Of a DNA stretch of 64,000 nt, positions 9,391 to 18,528 are shown one piece after another. The notes under the pieces are model-generated. The model made no database searches. It saw only the letters and a list, made by a program, of their open reading frames with translations, and was not told where the DNA came from. The DNA lies in NCBI RefSeq assembly GCF_001426565.1, contig NZ_LMFA01000006.1, positions 24,580 to 88,579 on the forward strand, given 5' to 3'. Made by a program: the position numbers and the translations under genes. Origin of the DNA: Rhizobium sp. Root482 (GTDB lineage Bacteria > Pseudomonadota > Alphaproteobacteria > Rhizobiales > Rhizobiaceae). Every line of letters starts with the position of its first letter. Position 1 is the first letter of the stretch.

Positions 9391-9840
9391 ATGAGGCAGG
9401 ACGGACGGCTATCGCGCATGCTGCATGTGTTGATCCACATGGGACGACACGACGGAGCGATGACATCCGAAATGATCGCGCAGATGCTCGACGCCAATCC
9501 TGTCGTGATCCGGCGCACCATGGCGGGGCTGCGCGAAGAAGGTTATGTCAGCTCAGTAAAAGGGCATGGCGGCGGCTGGACGCTGGCTCGTCCACTCGAG
9601 AAGCTGACACTACTCGATATCTACCGAGCAGTCGGAGAGCCATCCATCTTTGCGGTTGGACCCGCACATGACATGCCAGGTTGTCTGATCGAGCAGGCGG
9701 TCAACGGGACGCTAACTGACGTCTTCAACGAAGCCGAGGAGCTGTTGCGCAGGAGGTTTGCAGGAGTGACGCTTGCCGATATCGCCAGAGGTTTTCCTAG
9801 CGTTCGCGAACAAGATCACGGTCAACGATGTACGTCTTAA
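9391..9840 (+). CDS. Rrf2-family transcriptional regulator (single-cysteine type)
   Basis: Winged-helix regulator, 149 residues. The helix-turn-helix TSEMIAQMLDANPVVIRRTMAGLREEGYV and wing KGHGGGWTLARP are typical of Rrf2. Only C106-like PGCLIEQ remains in the place where Fe-S members carry three cysteines (a second Cys is near the C terminus), so it is unlikely to hold an iron-sulphur cluster and resembles the YwnA/redox-switch branch. Divergent from the flavoprotein-methyltransferase pair with 130 bp between; it probably represses them. Confidence 0.85.
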   Translation: MRQDGRLSRMLHVLIHMGRHDGAMTSEMIAQMLDANPVVIRRTMAGLREEGYVSSVKGHGGGWTLARPLEKLTLLDIYRAVGEPSIFAVGPAHDMPGCLIEQAVNGTLTDVFNEAEELLRRRFAGVTLADIARGFPSVREQDHGQRCTS

Positions 9841-10011
9841 ATTGCGCTTGAAGCTATATCGTGCGGCTAAGATTAATTCATATGCCGTGACAGCTTATGG
9901 CCCAGATCAAAAACATGTTCAACGACCGAAATGACGGCGCAGAGCAGCCACAGCGATACGCGCCTTCGCCTTGAACCGAATCGAACTAGCAACACGCGTT
10001 CTTGAAGATTT

Positions 10012-13000
10012 TCACTGAAAATTCCGGCTCTTGACCTTCAGCGTATCGATATGAAGGTCAGGTATGTAAATTTCGCGCGCCTTGACGCCCATCGGCGGCC
10101 GCTCGCGACTATCCGGACTTCCCGGTGCCCCATGGGCGAATTCATCGCCACGCCCTGACGGCAAACGGAAACCACCCCGCTCGCCCAGGCTTGCCAGATC
10201 GGTGGTCAGATCGAATAACCGTTGCGCGACCAGATGCACGACGCCGCCTTCGCGCTGGATTTTGCCGTTGATCGCCATCATCGCAGATCCAAGCACGACG
10301 CGGCGCTGCTTTTCAAAGAGGCTCGGCCAGACGACAATATTGGCAACGCCTGTCTCATCCTCGATGGTCATAAACATGACGCCCTTGGCGCTTCCCGGCT
10401 TCTGGCGGACGAGGACAAGGCCTGATGTCATCAGCCAGCGACCGTCGCGCGCCGATGTCGCCTCGGCGCAGGTGACGATGTTTCGGCGGGAGAGATCCTC
10501 GCGCAGGAAGCTGACCGGATGGGCGCGCAGTGTCACGCCGGTATGGCCATAGTCCTCGACGACATTGGCGCCCTCGGTCATCTGCCGAAGCGTCACATCC
10601 GGTTCCTGCTGTTCGGCGATCACCGCCCGCTCGCGATCGGCAGCCGCCGCGAATAGCGGAAGTGGCTCGTCGCGCAAGGCCTTGATCGCCCAGAGCGCAT
10701 CGCGTCTTTCAAGGTTTAAGGACGGTCGGAACGCATCGGCTTCGGCGAGCTTGACCAGGGAGGCCGACGACACCCCGGCACGCCGCCACATATCGTCGAT
10801 GGACACGAAGGGCTCGTCGCCCCGCGCCACCGCGATTTTTGCCGCATCCTGTTCGGGCAGCCCCCTAACCAGACGCATACCGAGCCGCACGGCATGGCCG
10901 TCTGTTCCGCTGATCTCTTCGAGCGTGCAATCCCATCGCGAACGGTTGATGCAAACCGGGCGGATAGCAACACCATGGGCTCGGGCATCCGTGACGATCT
11001 GCGCCGGCGCGTAGAACCCCATCGGTTGCGCATTGATGAGGGCGGCACAGAACACATCCGGATAATGGCATTTTACATAGGAGGAGGCGTAAGCGATGAG
11101 AGCAAAGGAAGCGGCATGGCTTTCGGGGAAGCCATAGGAGCCAAAACCCTCTAGCTGCGAGAAGGTCTTCTCGGCAAATTCTGCTGTATAGCCGTTCGCC
11201 ACCATGCCGTTGACCAGCTTGTCTTTGAACTTGCTGACCCCGCCGGTGAACTTGAAGGTCGCCATGGAGCGCCTGAGCGCATCGGCCTCGCCGGCGGTAA
11301 AACCCGCACAGACGATCGCGACTTTCATGGCGCTCTCCTGAAACAATGGCACGCCCAGCGACTTGCCGAGCACGGCCTCCAGTTCCGGCTTCGGATAGAC
11401 GACAGCCTCCTTGCCCTCGCGTCGGCGAAGATACGGGTGCACCATATCGCCCTGAATCGGACCGGGGCGAACGATCGCAACCTGAATGACCAGGTCATAA
11501 TAGGTCTGGGGTTTCAGGCGCGGCAGCATCGACATCTGGGCACGGGATTCGATCTGAAAGGTGCCGAGCGTGTCGGCCTTGCGGATCATCGCGTAAGTGG
11601 CCGGGTCCTCCTGCTCGATGGTGGCGAGATCAAGCTTCACTCCCTTGTGCTCTTCCAGCAATGCAAAGCCCTTGGCCATGCAGGTGAGCATTCCCAAGGC
11701 CAGCACATCGACCTTCATGAACTTCAACGCCTCGATATCGTCCTTGTCCCATTCAATCGTTTGCCGATCCTCCATCCTGGTCTGCTCGATCGGCACCAGT
11801 TCGTCGAGGCGGTCATTGGTCAGGACGAAACCGCCCGGATGCTGGCCCAGATGACGGGGGGCGCCCATCAGTTGCTGTGCCAGGTCCAAGGTCAGCCGCA
11901 GGCGCCGGTCCGACATGTTCATGTTCAGCTCGTTGACCTGTTCTTCGCCAACGCCCTCCTTGCTCCAGCCCCAGACGCCGGCCGACAGCGCCGTGATCAT
12001 GTCTTCGGGCAGGCCAAGCACCTTGCCGACATCTCGAAGCGCACCCTTAGCCCGGTAGCGGGTAACAGTCGCGCAAAGCGCGGCTTTCTGCCGGCCGTAG
12101 GTCTTGTAGATCCACTGGATCACCTCTTCGCGCCTAGCATGTTCGAAGTCGACGTCGATGTCGGGCGGCTCGTTGCGCTCGGCTGAGATAAAGCGCTCGA
12201 ACAGCAGATCGTTCGCGGCCGGATCGATCGCCGTGATCCCCAGCACATAACAGACGGCGGAATTGGCAGCACTGCCCCGACCCTGGCAAAGAATATCCTG
12301 AGATCGCGCAAAGCGGACGATGCTGTAGACGGTCAGGAAGTACGGGGCGTAGTCGAGTTTGCGGATCAGATCGAGTTCGTGGTTGAGGGTCTTCACCACA
12401 TCATTCGAAACACCCTCGGGGTAGCGATCGCGGACGCCCTCCCAGGTGAATTTTTCCAGCGACTGCTGCGCCGTCAGCCCGGGGATGATCGCTTCATCGG
12501 GATATTGGTATGTGAGCTCGTTCATGTCGAAGCGGCAGCGATCGACAATCTCGCGGGTGCGGGCGAGTGCCTCGGGATAGCGGCTGAACAGACGGTGCAT
12601 TTCCTCGGACGGCTTCAAGAAGCGATCGGCATGCCGTTCGCGCAAGAATCCGGCCTGATCGATGGTGGTGCGATGGCGAATACAGGTGACGACATCCTGC
12701 AGCTGTCGTCTGCCCGGCTCGTGAAACAGCACGTCATTGGTGACGACCGGCCGAACCTTGTGCCGGAGCGCCAGGGTGTTGAGCTCGTGCAGGCGCAGTT
12801 GATCGTTCGGTCGGCGGCGCAGCGTCAGTGCCATATAGGCGCGGTCGCCAAATATCTCCTTCACCTTGCGCAGATGGACAGCGCATGCGTCATCGGCCTC
12901 GTCGGGGATCAGGACGGCTAGCAGTCCCTCTGCATAAAGGCCACATCCGACACATCGAGGATACACTTGCCTTTGCCGCCCCGCTCCTTGCCGAGTGACA

Positions 13001-13274
13001 GAAGCCGGCAGAGCCTCGAATAGGAAGCCCGGTCCGTTGGATAGACCAGGATCGACATGCCGTCAGACAAATCAAGCCTGCAGCCAACGACCAGCCGGAC
13101 GCCGGTTTCCTTGGAGGCTTCCCAGGCGCGCACGACCCCGGCAAGGCTGTTGCGATCGACAATACCAAGCGCATCGATACCGAGTGCCTCGGCGGTGGCA
13201 AACAGCTCATCGCAGCCTGACGCACCGCGCAGGAAGGAAAAATGACTGGTGACCTGGAGCTCGGCGTAGCGCAT
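10012..13274 (-). pseudogene. dnaE2: Error-prone DNA polymerase DnaE2 (ImuC) with one-base frameshift
   Basis: Translesion polymerase of the ImuABC mutasome. The N-terminal PHP part (from [18 protein letters not shown]) is read from 13274 and ends at a stop after [10 protein letters not shown]; the remaining 980 residues, with the DnaE catalytic [15 protein letters not shown] and C-terminal OB region, are in another frame ending at 10012. Adding one T on the coding strand at the AAA run 12936-12938 (plus strand) restores an uninterrupted [13 protein letters not shown] and a protein of about 1087 residues, the normal DnaE2 length. So either a recent one-base deletion or a sequencing slip. Its ATG shares one base with the imuB stop. 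Confidence 0.88.
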
Positions 13275-14785
13275 CAGCCATAGATCCCATGCAGGAACCA
13301 TTTGGCTGTTCCGGTAGCGGGATCCACCCCGTCGCCGGAGCGATAGACCCAGAAGCGATTGCCGTCCTCATCCTCGACGGAATAGTAGTCCCTGACCGCC
13401 TCCATCTCGGAGGACCGAACCCACCACTCACCAAAGACCCGTTCCGGCCCATCGCCGCGCTTGATGCGCCGGCGCTTGCCGCGCCAGGTCATGGATGCCG
13501 GCGGATGGTCGGGTGTGAGCGCAATCACCTCGATCCGTTCCGGCCGCGCCAACATACGGCTCGGCCGTGGCCAGCGGGTCGGCCAGGCTTGACCGAATTT
13601 TTCGGAAACTGGGGAGACGCGCCCGACATTGCGCTCCGGAACGTCACTCTCGACCGGCGCCAGCCGGTACATGCGCTGGCCGCGATTTCCAAGACTGTCG
13701 AGCAGCGGCGTGACGTCGACGATCATCTCTTCGACCAGCGAGGAGATCGACTGCTTTTCTTCGACCGGCTCGATCATGGTAGCAGTGAGGGACAGTTTTT
13801 CGATACCGAAACCGGGATCGAGTTTCTCGATGCTGGAACAGAGAAGCTTTGTCAGGTGGTGGATATCACGCACCGGCTTTGCCGTGCCGGCGCGAAGGGA
13901 CTGCAATGTGTTGTCGACGCGATAGACGATCAGATCGGCGCGGCGAACGCCCTGCCCGCGCGTTTCCAACGCGGCGCAGAGTTCGACCACCAAGCGGCCA
14001 ATATATTTGGCTATAGTCTCGGCCGCGCCGATCGGTTCGGAAAAGGATCTGATCACTTCGATCAGGTCTGCGGTGCGAATGGGGTCGATCGGTTCGGCAA
14101 GGCGTCCGAACATCTGATCGAGCCTGCGGCCGACCTCCGGCCCGAAGCGCAATGTCAAAGGCGCCCGCGGCGTTGCGGAAAGCTCGCCGACGGTCCGAAA
14201 CCCAAGCACGCCCAGACCGCTGACGATGTCGGGCGGCAGACGAAGGCTGGAAATCGGCAGGTTGACGACGGCCTTGGCCGTTTCTCCAACCGGGACGATG
14301 ATCGCCTCCCGCCGCGTGGCGCGGGCAATGGCATGGGCGCTACCCCACGTGTCCGCAATGGCGCCGCGGGCCTGAAGGCCGTGGCCTCTCAGAGCGTTGA
14401 CGAGGCCAGTGAGCATCGGCAACTCGCCGCCGCGCAGATGATCGGCACCCTCGGTGTCCATGACAATGCCGTCGGGAGCATCTATCGCCACCACCGGCGT
14501 ATATTGGCGCAGCATCCATAGCGCTAGGCGCTCGATCGCCAAGGCGTCGCCGTCCGGATCGGCATCAACTATGTGCAGGCCGGATATCATCGCCTGGGCT
14601 TTGGCGGCGGGCATGCCGATGCGGACGCCGGCCTTGAAGGCCGCAGCGTCGATTGCAGAGACGGTGCGTTTTGATCCACTGCGGGAAACAACCACAACAG
14701 GTGTTTCAGCCGAAATGCTGGGATCGGCGCGCCTGATCCTGTCCGTCGCGAGCGTGGGGAGAAAGACTGATACGACCCGTGGCAT
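13274..14785 (-). CDS. imuB: ImuB, Y-family-like mutasome adaptor
   Basis: 503-residue Y-family polymerase homologue that bridges the beta clamp, ImuA and DnaE2 in SOS mutagenesis. It starts [18 protein letters not shown], where active Y-family enzymes such as DinB have VDMDAFYASVE; the loss of these acidic residues is typical of ImuB and means it is probably not itself a polymerase. The C terminus ends with the family block [21 protein letters not shown] 14785 is preferred over an in-frame GTG at 14794. It overlaps the imuA 3' end by 80 bp and touches the dnaE2 start. Confidence 0.88.
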   Translation of the reverse strand: MPRVVSVFLPTLATDRIRRADPSISAETPVVVVSRSGSKRTVSAIDAAAFKAGVRIGMPAAKAQAMISGLHIVDADPDGDALAIERLALWMLRQYTPVVAIDAPDGIVMDTEGADHLRGGELPMLTGLVNALRGHGLQARGAIADTWGSAHAIARATRREAIIVPVGETAKAVVNLPISSLRLPPDIVSGLGVLGFRTVGELSATPRAPLTLRFGPEVGRRLDQMFGRLAEPIDPIRTADLIEVIRSFSEPIGAAETIAKYIGRLVVELCAALETRGQGVRRADLIVYRVDNTLQSLRAGTAKPVRDIHHLTKLLCSSIEKLDPGFGIEKLSLTATMIEPVEEKQSISSLVEEMIVDVTPLLDSLGNRGQRMYRLAPVESDVPERNVGRVSPVSEKFGQAWPTRWPRPSRMLARPERIEVIALTPDHPPASMTWRGKRRRIKRGDGPERVFGEWWVRSSEMEAVRDYYSVEDEDGNRFWVYRSGDGVDPATGTAKWFLHGIYG

Positions 14786-15461
14786 CGCAGGCACCTATTT
14801 CAAATTCTGCGGCTTCTCCCGCCCTTGCTCTGATCAATTCCGCCAGCCACCGCGCCCGGCCGATGCCGGGCACGGGAAGCGGTTCGGAAGGCAAAACGCT
14901 GATGCGCCACCGTGTCGTCGCGGCTGTCGGCTGCCCGAAATCAGCAGCCTCCGTCGGGCGGCGCCATCGTCGCAGTGCAATTCCGATCGTTCCCGAAGCC
15001 TCGGCCGCCAGTTGCAGGCGCCGCGAGGCGGTCATCGGCAGGCGCACAAGCTCGGCAACGACGGCCCCCAGCCCGCCAAAACGCAGACCCTCTTCGAAAT
15101 TTGTGAGCACATCCTCTTCCCGGTCGGCTTCGACATAGATCACCCGATCATGGTGAAGCCCCGCCTGTGCTAAGGCAGGCGCAAACAGATCCGGCCGTGT
15201 CAGGCACCAGAGGACGTCGCCTTTGGTGCGCGCGACGATCCCGGCGACAAACAGCGCGGCGGCTGCGCCATGCACGGCATCGGCGCCACCACCGGCCACC
15301 TCGTGCAAGGCGCCGCGGGCCAACCCACCACCGGGTAGCTTTGCGTCAATCTCGGCAATCCCGAACGACAGCACCTCGCCCTTGCGCGCAGTTCCGCCTT
15401 CAAGCCGCCGGATGCGGTCCTGAAGTTCAGAAATGACGGGGTTGGCGGCAGTGATTGGCAT
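14706..15461 (-). CDS. imuA: ImuA, RecA-like mutasome protein
   Basis: 251-residue RecA/SulA-like protein, first gene of the imuA-imuB-dnaE2 cassette used for translesion synthesis after DNA damage. Recognisable family segments are SFGIAEIDAKLPGGGLARGALHEVAG near residue 32 and LWCLTRPDLFAPALAQAGL. The Walker A region is degenerate (GGGADAVHGAAAA), as is usual for ImuA. A perfect LexA box lies about 50 bp upstream, so the cassette is expected to be SOS induced. Confidence 0.88.
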   Translation of the reverse strand: MPITAANPVISELQDRIRRLEGGTARKGEVLSFGIAEIDAKLPGGGLARGALHEVAGGGADAVHGAAAALFVAGIVARTKGDVLWCLTRPDLFAPALAQAGLHHDRVIYVEADREEDVLTNFEEGLRFGGLGAVVAELVRLPMTASRRLQLAAEASGTIGIALRRWRRPTEAADFGQPTAATTRWRISVLPSEPLPVPGIGRARWLAELIRARAGEAAEFEIGACDATGRISLSPHARDGQDQARRSQHFG

Positions 15462-15510
15462 CGGTTTCCTACGTCAAGAGTGCATTTGCATAGCCAAAAA
15501 AAGCTGCTAT

Positions 15511-15525
15511 GTTCTGTTTTTGTTC
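15511..15525. promoter_or_regulatory. LexA (SOS) box
   Basis: Perfect alphaproteobacterial LexA site GTTC-N7-GTTC (GTTC at 15511 and at 15522). It is 50 bp upstream of imuA and 143 bp upstream of the small cysteine-rich gene on the other strand, so it can control both directions. Confidence 0.85.
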
Positions 15526-15668
15526 TTTAAGCGGCTGTGAGTCAACGGGCAAGAATCGGGTGGACAGCAGCCAGCAACACGAGACGGCTGTTGCTCAATC
15601 GATTCATCAAGCAGATTCAATTCGATGCGGAATGGGACGAAAAATATCGTGGATGAGAAAATAGAGAT

Positions 15669-15929
15669 ATGCCCGGCCTGCTGACGCTCAGAGATTTCAA
15701 GGGACCGGTGATTACCGTCGAATGCAAACCGTGCGGGCAACAGGGCGAGCTTGATCGCAAGGCGCTGGTGAAACAGTTTGGCGCCAGCATGCGTTTTGTC
15801 GATCTGCGCCGTCGCATGGCAATGGGTTGCGACAAGATGCACTGTTCTGACGGGCAGGATAGATGCGGGACGGGATTTCCCTGCTTGCTGGAGGTGGGCG
15901 TGGCCGCTGATCTGCAAGATCCCACGTGA
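15669..15929 (+). CDS. Small cysteine-rich protein, probable zinc ribbon
   Basis: 86-residue protein of unknown function. Six cysteines at about 19, 22 (CKPC), 54, 59 (GCDKMHC), 66 and 72 suggest a structural metal site. It has no signal peptide or membrane segment. It faces away from imuA across the LexA box and precedes the SRAP gene by 81 bp, so it is probably part of the SOS island. I believe similar small proteins occur in rhizobia but cannot name a family. Confidence 0.6.
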   Translation: MPGLLTLRDFKGPVITVECKPCGQQGELDRKALVKQFGASMRFVDLRRRMAMGCDKMHCSDGQDRCGTGFPCLLEVGVAADLQDPT

Positions 15930-16010
15930 TCGCTGAGCTCTCAAAGCTTGATTGCGATCCGAAAGGGTCGGAAACTTCGCCCTGACCCGCATTGGATAGG
16001 AGGACGGGTA

Positions 16011-16688
16011 GTGTGTAATCTCTATAATGTGACGACCACGCGTGACGCGGTTCTGCAATTTACAAAGGCGTTCCGGGATCGAGCCGGCTGGAATGAAGCC
16101 TCCTTCGATGTTTATCCAGGCTACCAGGCGCCGATTGTCCGGGTCGCCGAGGACGGACAGCGCGAGATTGCCCGGGCGACCTGGGGAATGCCGTCGCCGC
16201 CGGCTTATGTGAAAAATTACGATCCCGGCGTCACCAATATTCGCAATGTGAGTTCGCCGCACTGGCGGCGCTGGCTCGGCCCAACCAGCCGCTGCGTCGT
16301 GCCGTTCACCTCCTTCGCCGAACCGGATCCAGCCAGCAAGACTGAGGGCGGGCGTGTGCCGAACGCCTGGTTTGCCGGCAACGAAGATCGGCCGCTGATG
16401 TTTTTCGCGGGCTTCTGGACGCCATGGAAGGGCGTGCGCAAAGTCAGGGATGGCGAGCAGGAATACGAACTGTTCGGATTTCTGACGACTTCACCGAACG
16501 AAATCGTCTCGCCGATTCATCAAAAGGCCATGCCCTCCATCCTCACCACGCCTGAAGAAGTCGAGACCTGGCTGACAGCACCTTGGGATGAAGCCCGCCA
16601 CCTACAACGTCCGCTCCCGGGCAATATGCTGGTGATCGTGCCGCCACAGGCCAAACCGAAGCCGGACGAGGAAGGTCTGTTGCTTTGA
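16011..16688 (+). CDS. SOS response-associated peptidase (SRAP, YedK/HMCES family)
   Basis: 225-residue SRAP-domain protein that covalently captures abasic sites in single-stranded DNA. The GTG at 16011 is chosen because it leaves cysteine at position 2 (M-CNLYNV), the catalytic and DNA-crosslinking residue after Met removal, and follows TAGGAGGA. The active-site histidine block SPIHQKAMP and the RCVVPFTSFAEP segment are present. It runs directly into dinB, whose earliest possible start (TTG at 16685) overlaps this stop, so abasic-site protection and translesion synthesis are coupled here. Confidence 0.9.
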   Translation: MCNLYNVTTTRDAVLQFTKAFRDRAGWNEASFDVYPGYQAPIVRVAEDGQREIARATWGMPSPPAYVKNYDPGVTNIRNVSSPHWRRWLGPTSRCVVPFTSFAEPDPASKTEGGRVPNAWFAGNEDRPLMFFAGFWTPWKGVRKVRDGEQEYELFGFLTTSPNEIVSPIHQKAMPSILTTPEEVETWLTAPWDEARHLQRPLPGNMLVIVPPQAKPKPDEEGLLL

Positions 16689-16720
16689 TCACCAGCACTC
16701 AGCACGACCAGAGCAGTCAG

Positions 16721-17848
16721 ATGCCTGTACACCAAATGCCGACTTATCCTGTGGGAACTGACGTCATGGGTAGTGTGCAACCCGTGCGCAAAATCATCCA
16801 TGTGGACATGGACGCATTTTACGCGTCGGTCGAACAGCGAGATAACCCCGAGCTACGCGGCAAGCCGCTGGCCGTTGGGGGATCCGCGGCCCGTGGCGTC
16901 GTGGCGGCCGCAAGTTACGAAGCAAGGCGCTTCGGCGTGCATTCGGCAATGCCGTCGGTCACCGCCAAGCGCAAATGCCCGGAACTGATTTTTGTGCCTC
17001 CGCGGTTCGACGTCTACAAGGCAGTATCGCAGCAGATCCGCGAGATCTTCGCCGAATATACGCCGCTGATCGAACCGCTATCGCTCGATGAGGCCTACCT
17101 CGATGTGACGGAGAATCTAAAGGGCATGGAGATCGCCACGGAGATCGCGCTGGAGATCCGCGCCAAGATCAAAGAAGTCACCGGGCTTAACGCCTCGGCC
17201 GGCATTTCCTACAACAAGTTCCTCGCGAAGATGGCGAGCGATCTGAACAAGCCGAATGGCCAGGCGGTCATTACGCCAAAGAACGGTCCGGGGTTCGTCG
17301 AGGCCCTGCCCGTCAAGAAATTCCATGGCGTGGGGCCGGCGACGGCCGAGCGGATGAAACGGCATGGTATCGAAACCGGGCTTGACCTGAAATCGAAGTC
17401 GCTTGCCTTCCTTCAGCAGCATTTTGGGAAGTCCGGCCCGTATTTCTACGGCATTGCCCGAGGGATCGACGAACGGCAGGTCAGACCTGATCGCATCCGC
17501 AAATCGGTTGGCGCCGAAGACACGTTCGTTGAGGACATCGACGATCTCGATCCGGCCAAGGCCGAGCTGCGGCCCTTGGCCGAAAAGGTCTGGCGCTACT
17601 GCGAAGCGCACAGCATCACGGGAAAGACGATCACCGTAAAAATCAAATACTCGGATTTCAGTCAGGCGACACGCAGTCGGACCGTGTCCGGATCCGTTTC
17701 GGACATCGACATGATCCTGGAGATAGCAGAGACCCTGCTCGCCACAGTGTTCCCGTTCAAACATCCGGTGCGGCTCCTCGGGATCACCCTGTCGTCGCTC
17801 AATACCGAAGAGAGTGAGCAGGCACCGCAACTCGCTCTCGAACTCTGA
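16721..17848 (+). CDS. dinB: DNA polymerase IV (Y-family translesion polymerase)
   Basis: Error-prone polymerase of about 375 residues. The palm motif IHVDMDAFYASVEQRDNPEL carries the first catalytic aspartate and the steric-gate Phe-Tyr, followed by YEARRFGVHSAMP, and PLSLDEAYLDVT carries the second catalytic acidic pair. The thumb and little-finger domains are complete. Start is uncertain: TTG 16685, ATG 16721, 16736 and 16766 are all in frame before the conserved block; no site has a strong Shine-Dalgarno. Co-transcribed with the SRAP gene. Confidence 0.92.
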   Translation: MPVHQMPTYPVGTDVMGSVQPVRKIIHVDMDAFYASVEQRDNPELRGKPLAVGGSAARGVVAAASYEARRFGVHSAMPSVTAKRKCPELIFVPPRFDVYKAVSQQIREIFAEYTPLIEPLSLDEAYLDVTENLKGMEIATEIALEIRAKIKEVTGLNASAGISYNKFLAKMASDLNKPNGQAVITPKNGPGFVEALPVKKFHGVGPATAERMKRHGIETGLDLKSKSLAFLQQHFGKSGPYFYGIARGIDERQVRPDRIRKSVGAEDTFVEDIDDLDPAKAELRPLAEKVWRYCEAHSITGKTITVKIKYSDFSQATRSRTVSGSVSDIDMILEIAETLLATVFPFKHPVRLLGITLSSLNTEESEQAPQLALEL

Positions 17849-17860
17849 TGTGACGGCCCT

Positions 17861-17900
17861 GAAAACGAAAAAGCCTGCCGCGGGAGGAGGTGCGGCAGGC
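17861..17900 (-). terminator. Rho-independent terminator closing the hairpin array
   Basis: On the minus strand the perfect 8-bp stem GCCTGCCG/CGGCAGGC (17873-17880 with 17893-17900) is followed by a T-rich tail TTTTTCGTTTTC. Its loop holds the first CCTCCTCCC motif, so it serves as both terminator and last member of the array. In the other direction it could also end dinB transcription. Confidence 0.75.
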
Positions 17901-18022
17901 TTTCCGAAAAGAACCGAACAACGGCTGGGAGGAGGAGTGCCGATGTTCCGACAGACGCCCCTTGGGAGGAGGAGTGGGCCGTCTGAATTCGAAGCTCTGC
18001 GGGAGGAGGTGCATCGCTTCGA
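17873..18022 (-). ncRNA. Tandem array of four CCUCCUCCC hairpins (cuckoo/CcsR-like sRNAs)
   Basis: Read on the minus strand, four stem-loops each present CCTCCTCCC in the loop (plus-strand GGGAGGAGG at 17882, 17927, 17964 and 18001). Stems are: 8 bp at 17873-17900; 4 bp CGGC/GCCG at 17922-17942; 6 bp CAGACG/CGTCTG plus CCC/GGG at 17952-17985; 7 bp TCGAAGC/GCTTCGA at 17989-18022. The motif is anti-Shine-Dalgarno. In Rhodobacter, ccsR1-4 sRNAs with this motif lie downstream of a DUF1127 gene; the same order is found here (DUF1127 at 18211-18357). Expression and processing are inferred. Confidence 0.75.
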
Positions 18023-18156
18023 TGAATACCAAGGTACCAGTTTCCGCCGCACACGAAACAGACTTTGCTGCAGTGCAGCTATGCAAGAGACGCAAGGCCA
18101 TTTTGCGGATTCAGAAGTCTCGAACCAAGTCCCGGGGTGGGAGAGCACATACAAAA

Positions 18157-18179
18157 ACGCCCGCGTCATCAGCGGGCGT
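18157..18179 (-). terminator. Intrinsic terminator after the DUF1127 gene
   Basis: Perfect 8-bp stem ACGCCCGC/GCGGGCGT with a 7-base loop, followed on the minus strand by TTTTTGT. It lies 32 bp past the DUF1127 stop and separates it from the hairpin array, so the array must depend on read-through, processing or its own promoter. Confidence 0.7.
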
Positions 18180-18210
18180 AGTATCAGTTCGACAGGTTGG
18201 AAACGGCCGC

Positions 18211-18357
18211 TTAGCGGGCGACCGACTGTCGGGCAACGCTGTGGATGTGGGCCCGATTGATACCGAGGTCCTGCAGCTCACGCGAGCTCATGCGGCCAAG
18301 TTCGGTAACGGTCTGACGATACTTGCGCCAGTTATTGAAGGAGCGTGCTACGTTCAT
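18211..18357 (-). CDS. DUF1127 small arginine-rich protein
   Basis: 48-residue protein of the DUF1127 (YjiS-like) family. It shows the family pattern NNWRKYRQTVTELGRMSSRELQDLGI followed by a basic tail. Short DUF1127 proteins in alphaproteobacteria affect RNA turnover, and in Rhodobacter CcaF1 acts on the co-transcribed CcsR sRNAs; applying that role here is inference. The ATG at 18357 follows AAGGGGATC, a good ribosome site. Its 3' neighbour is an intrinsic terminator and then the CCUCCUCCC hairpins. Confidence 0.85.
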   Translation of the reverse strand: MNVARSFNNWRKYRQTVTELGRMSSRELQDLGINRAHIHSVARQSVAR

Positions 18358-18383
18358 GATGATCCCCTTTCGTGAGGTCTCTT

Positions 18384-18409
18384 GACGCCAGCAACCTTGC
18401 CTCGGTTCC
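18384..18409 (-). promoter_or_regulatory. Candidate EcfG-type stress promoter
   Basis: On the minus strand GGAAC-N17-CGTC, close to the rhizobial general stress sigma consensus GGAAC-N16/17-CGTT (last base differs). It ends 27 bp upstream of the DUF1127 start. Weak evidence from sequence alone. Confidence 0.3.
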
Positions 18410-18528
18410 AACGTCGTTTCGATGGTTGGAATATAGGCTCTTGGCCGCCAGTTGATAAGGCACAAGGTCTCAGGTCGGCCATGCGTCCAAGGCATGGGTC
18501 TCCTTGGAGGCTGATCAAAGCGATAACA

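Noticed and set aside
12379..12921. Long open frame antisense to dnaE2
   Set aside because: High-GC shadow of a clearly coding strand; no recognisable motif and no ribosome site.
12936..12938. Programmed ribosomal frameshift in dnaE2
   Set aside because: The run is too short for a known slippery site and no frameshifting is known for this family; a mutation or sequence error is simpler.
13289..14521. 410-codon open frame antisense to imuB
   Set aside because: Length is explained by codon bias of the opposite gene; protein sequence has no family character.
15507..16262. Minus-strand open frame across the LexA box and SRAP start
   Set aside because: Covers an SOS operator and two better-supported genes on the other strand; composition is not protein-like.
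17881..18009. GGGAGGAGG repeats as a series of plus-strand ribosome sites
   Set aside because: No start codons with open frames follow them; each lies in the loop of a hairpin and the array follows a DUF1127 gene on the minus strand.
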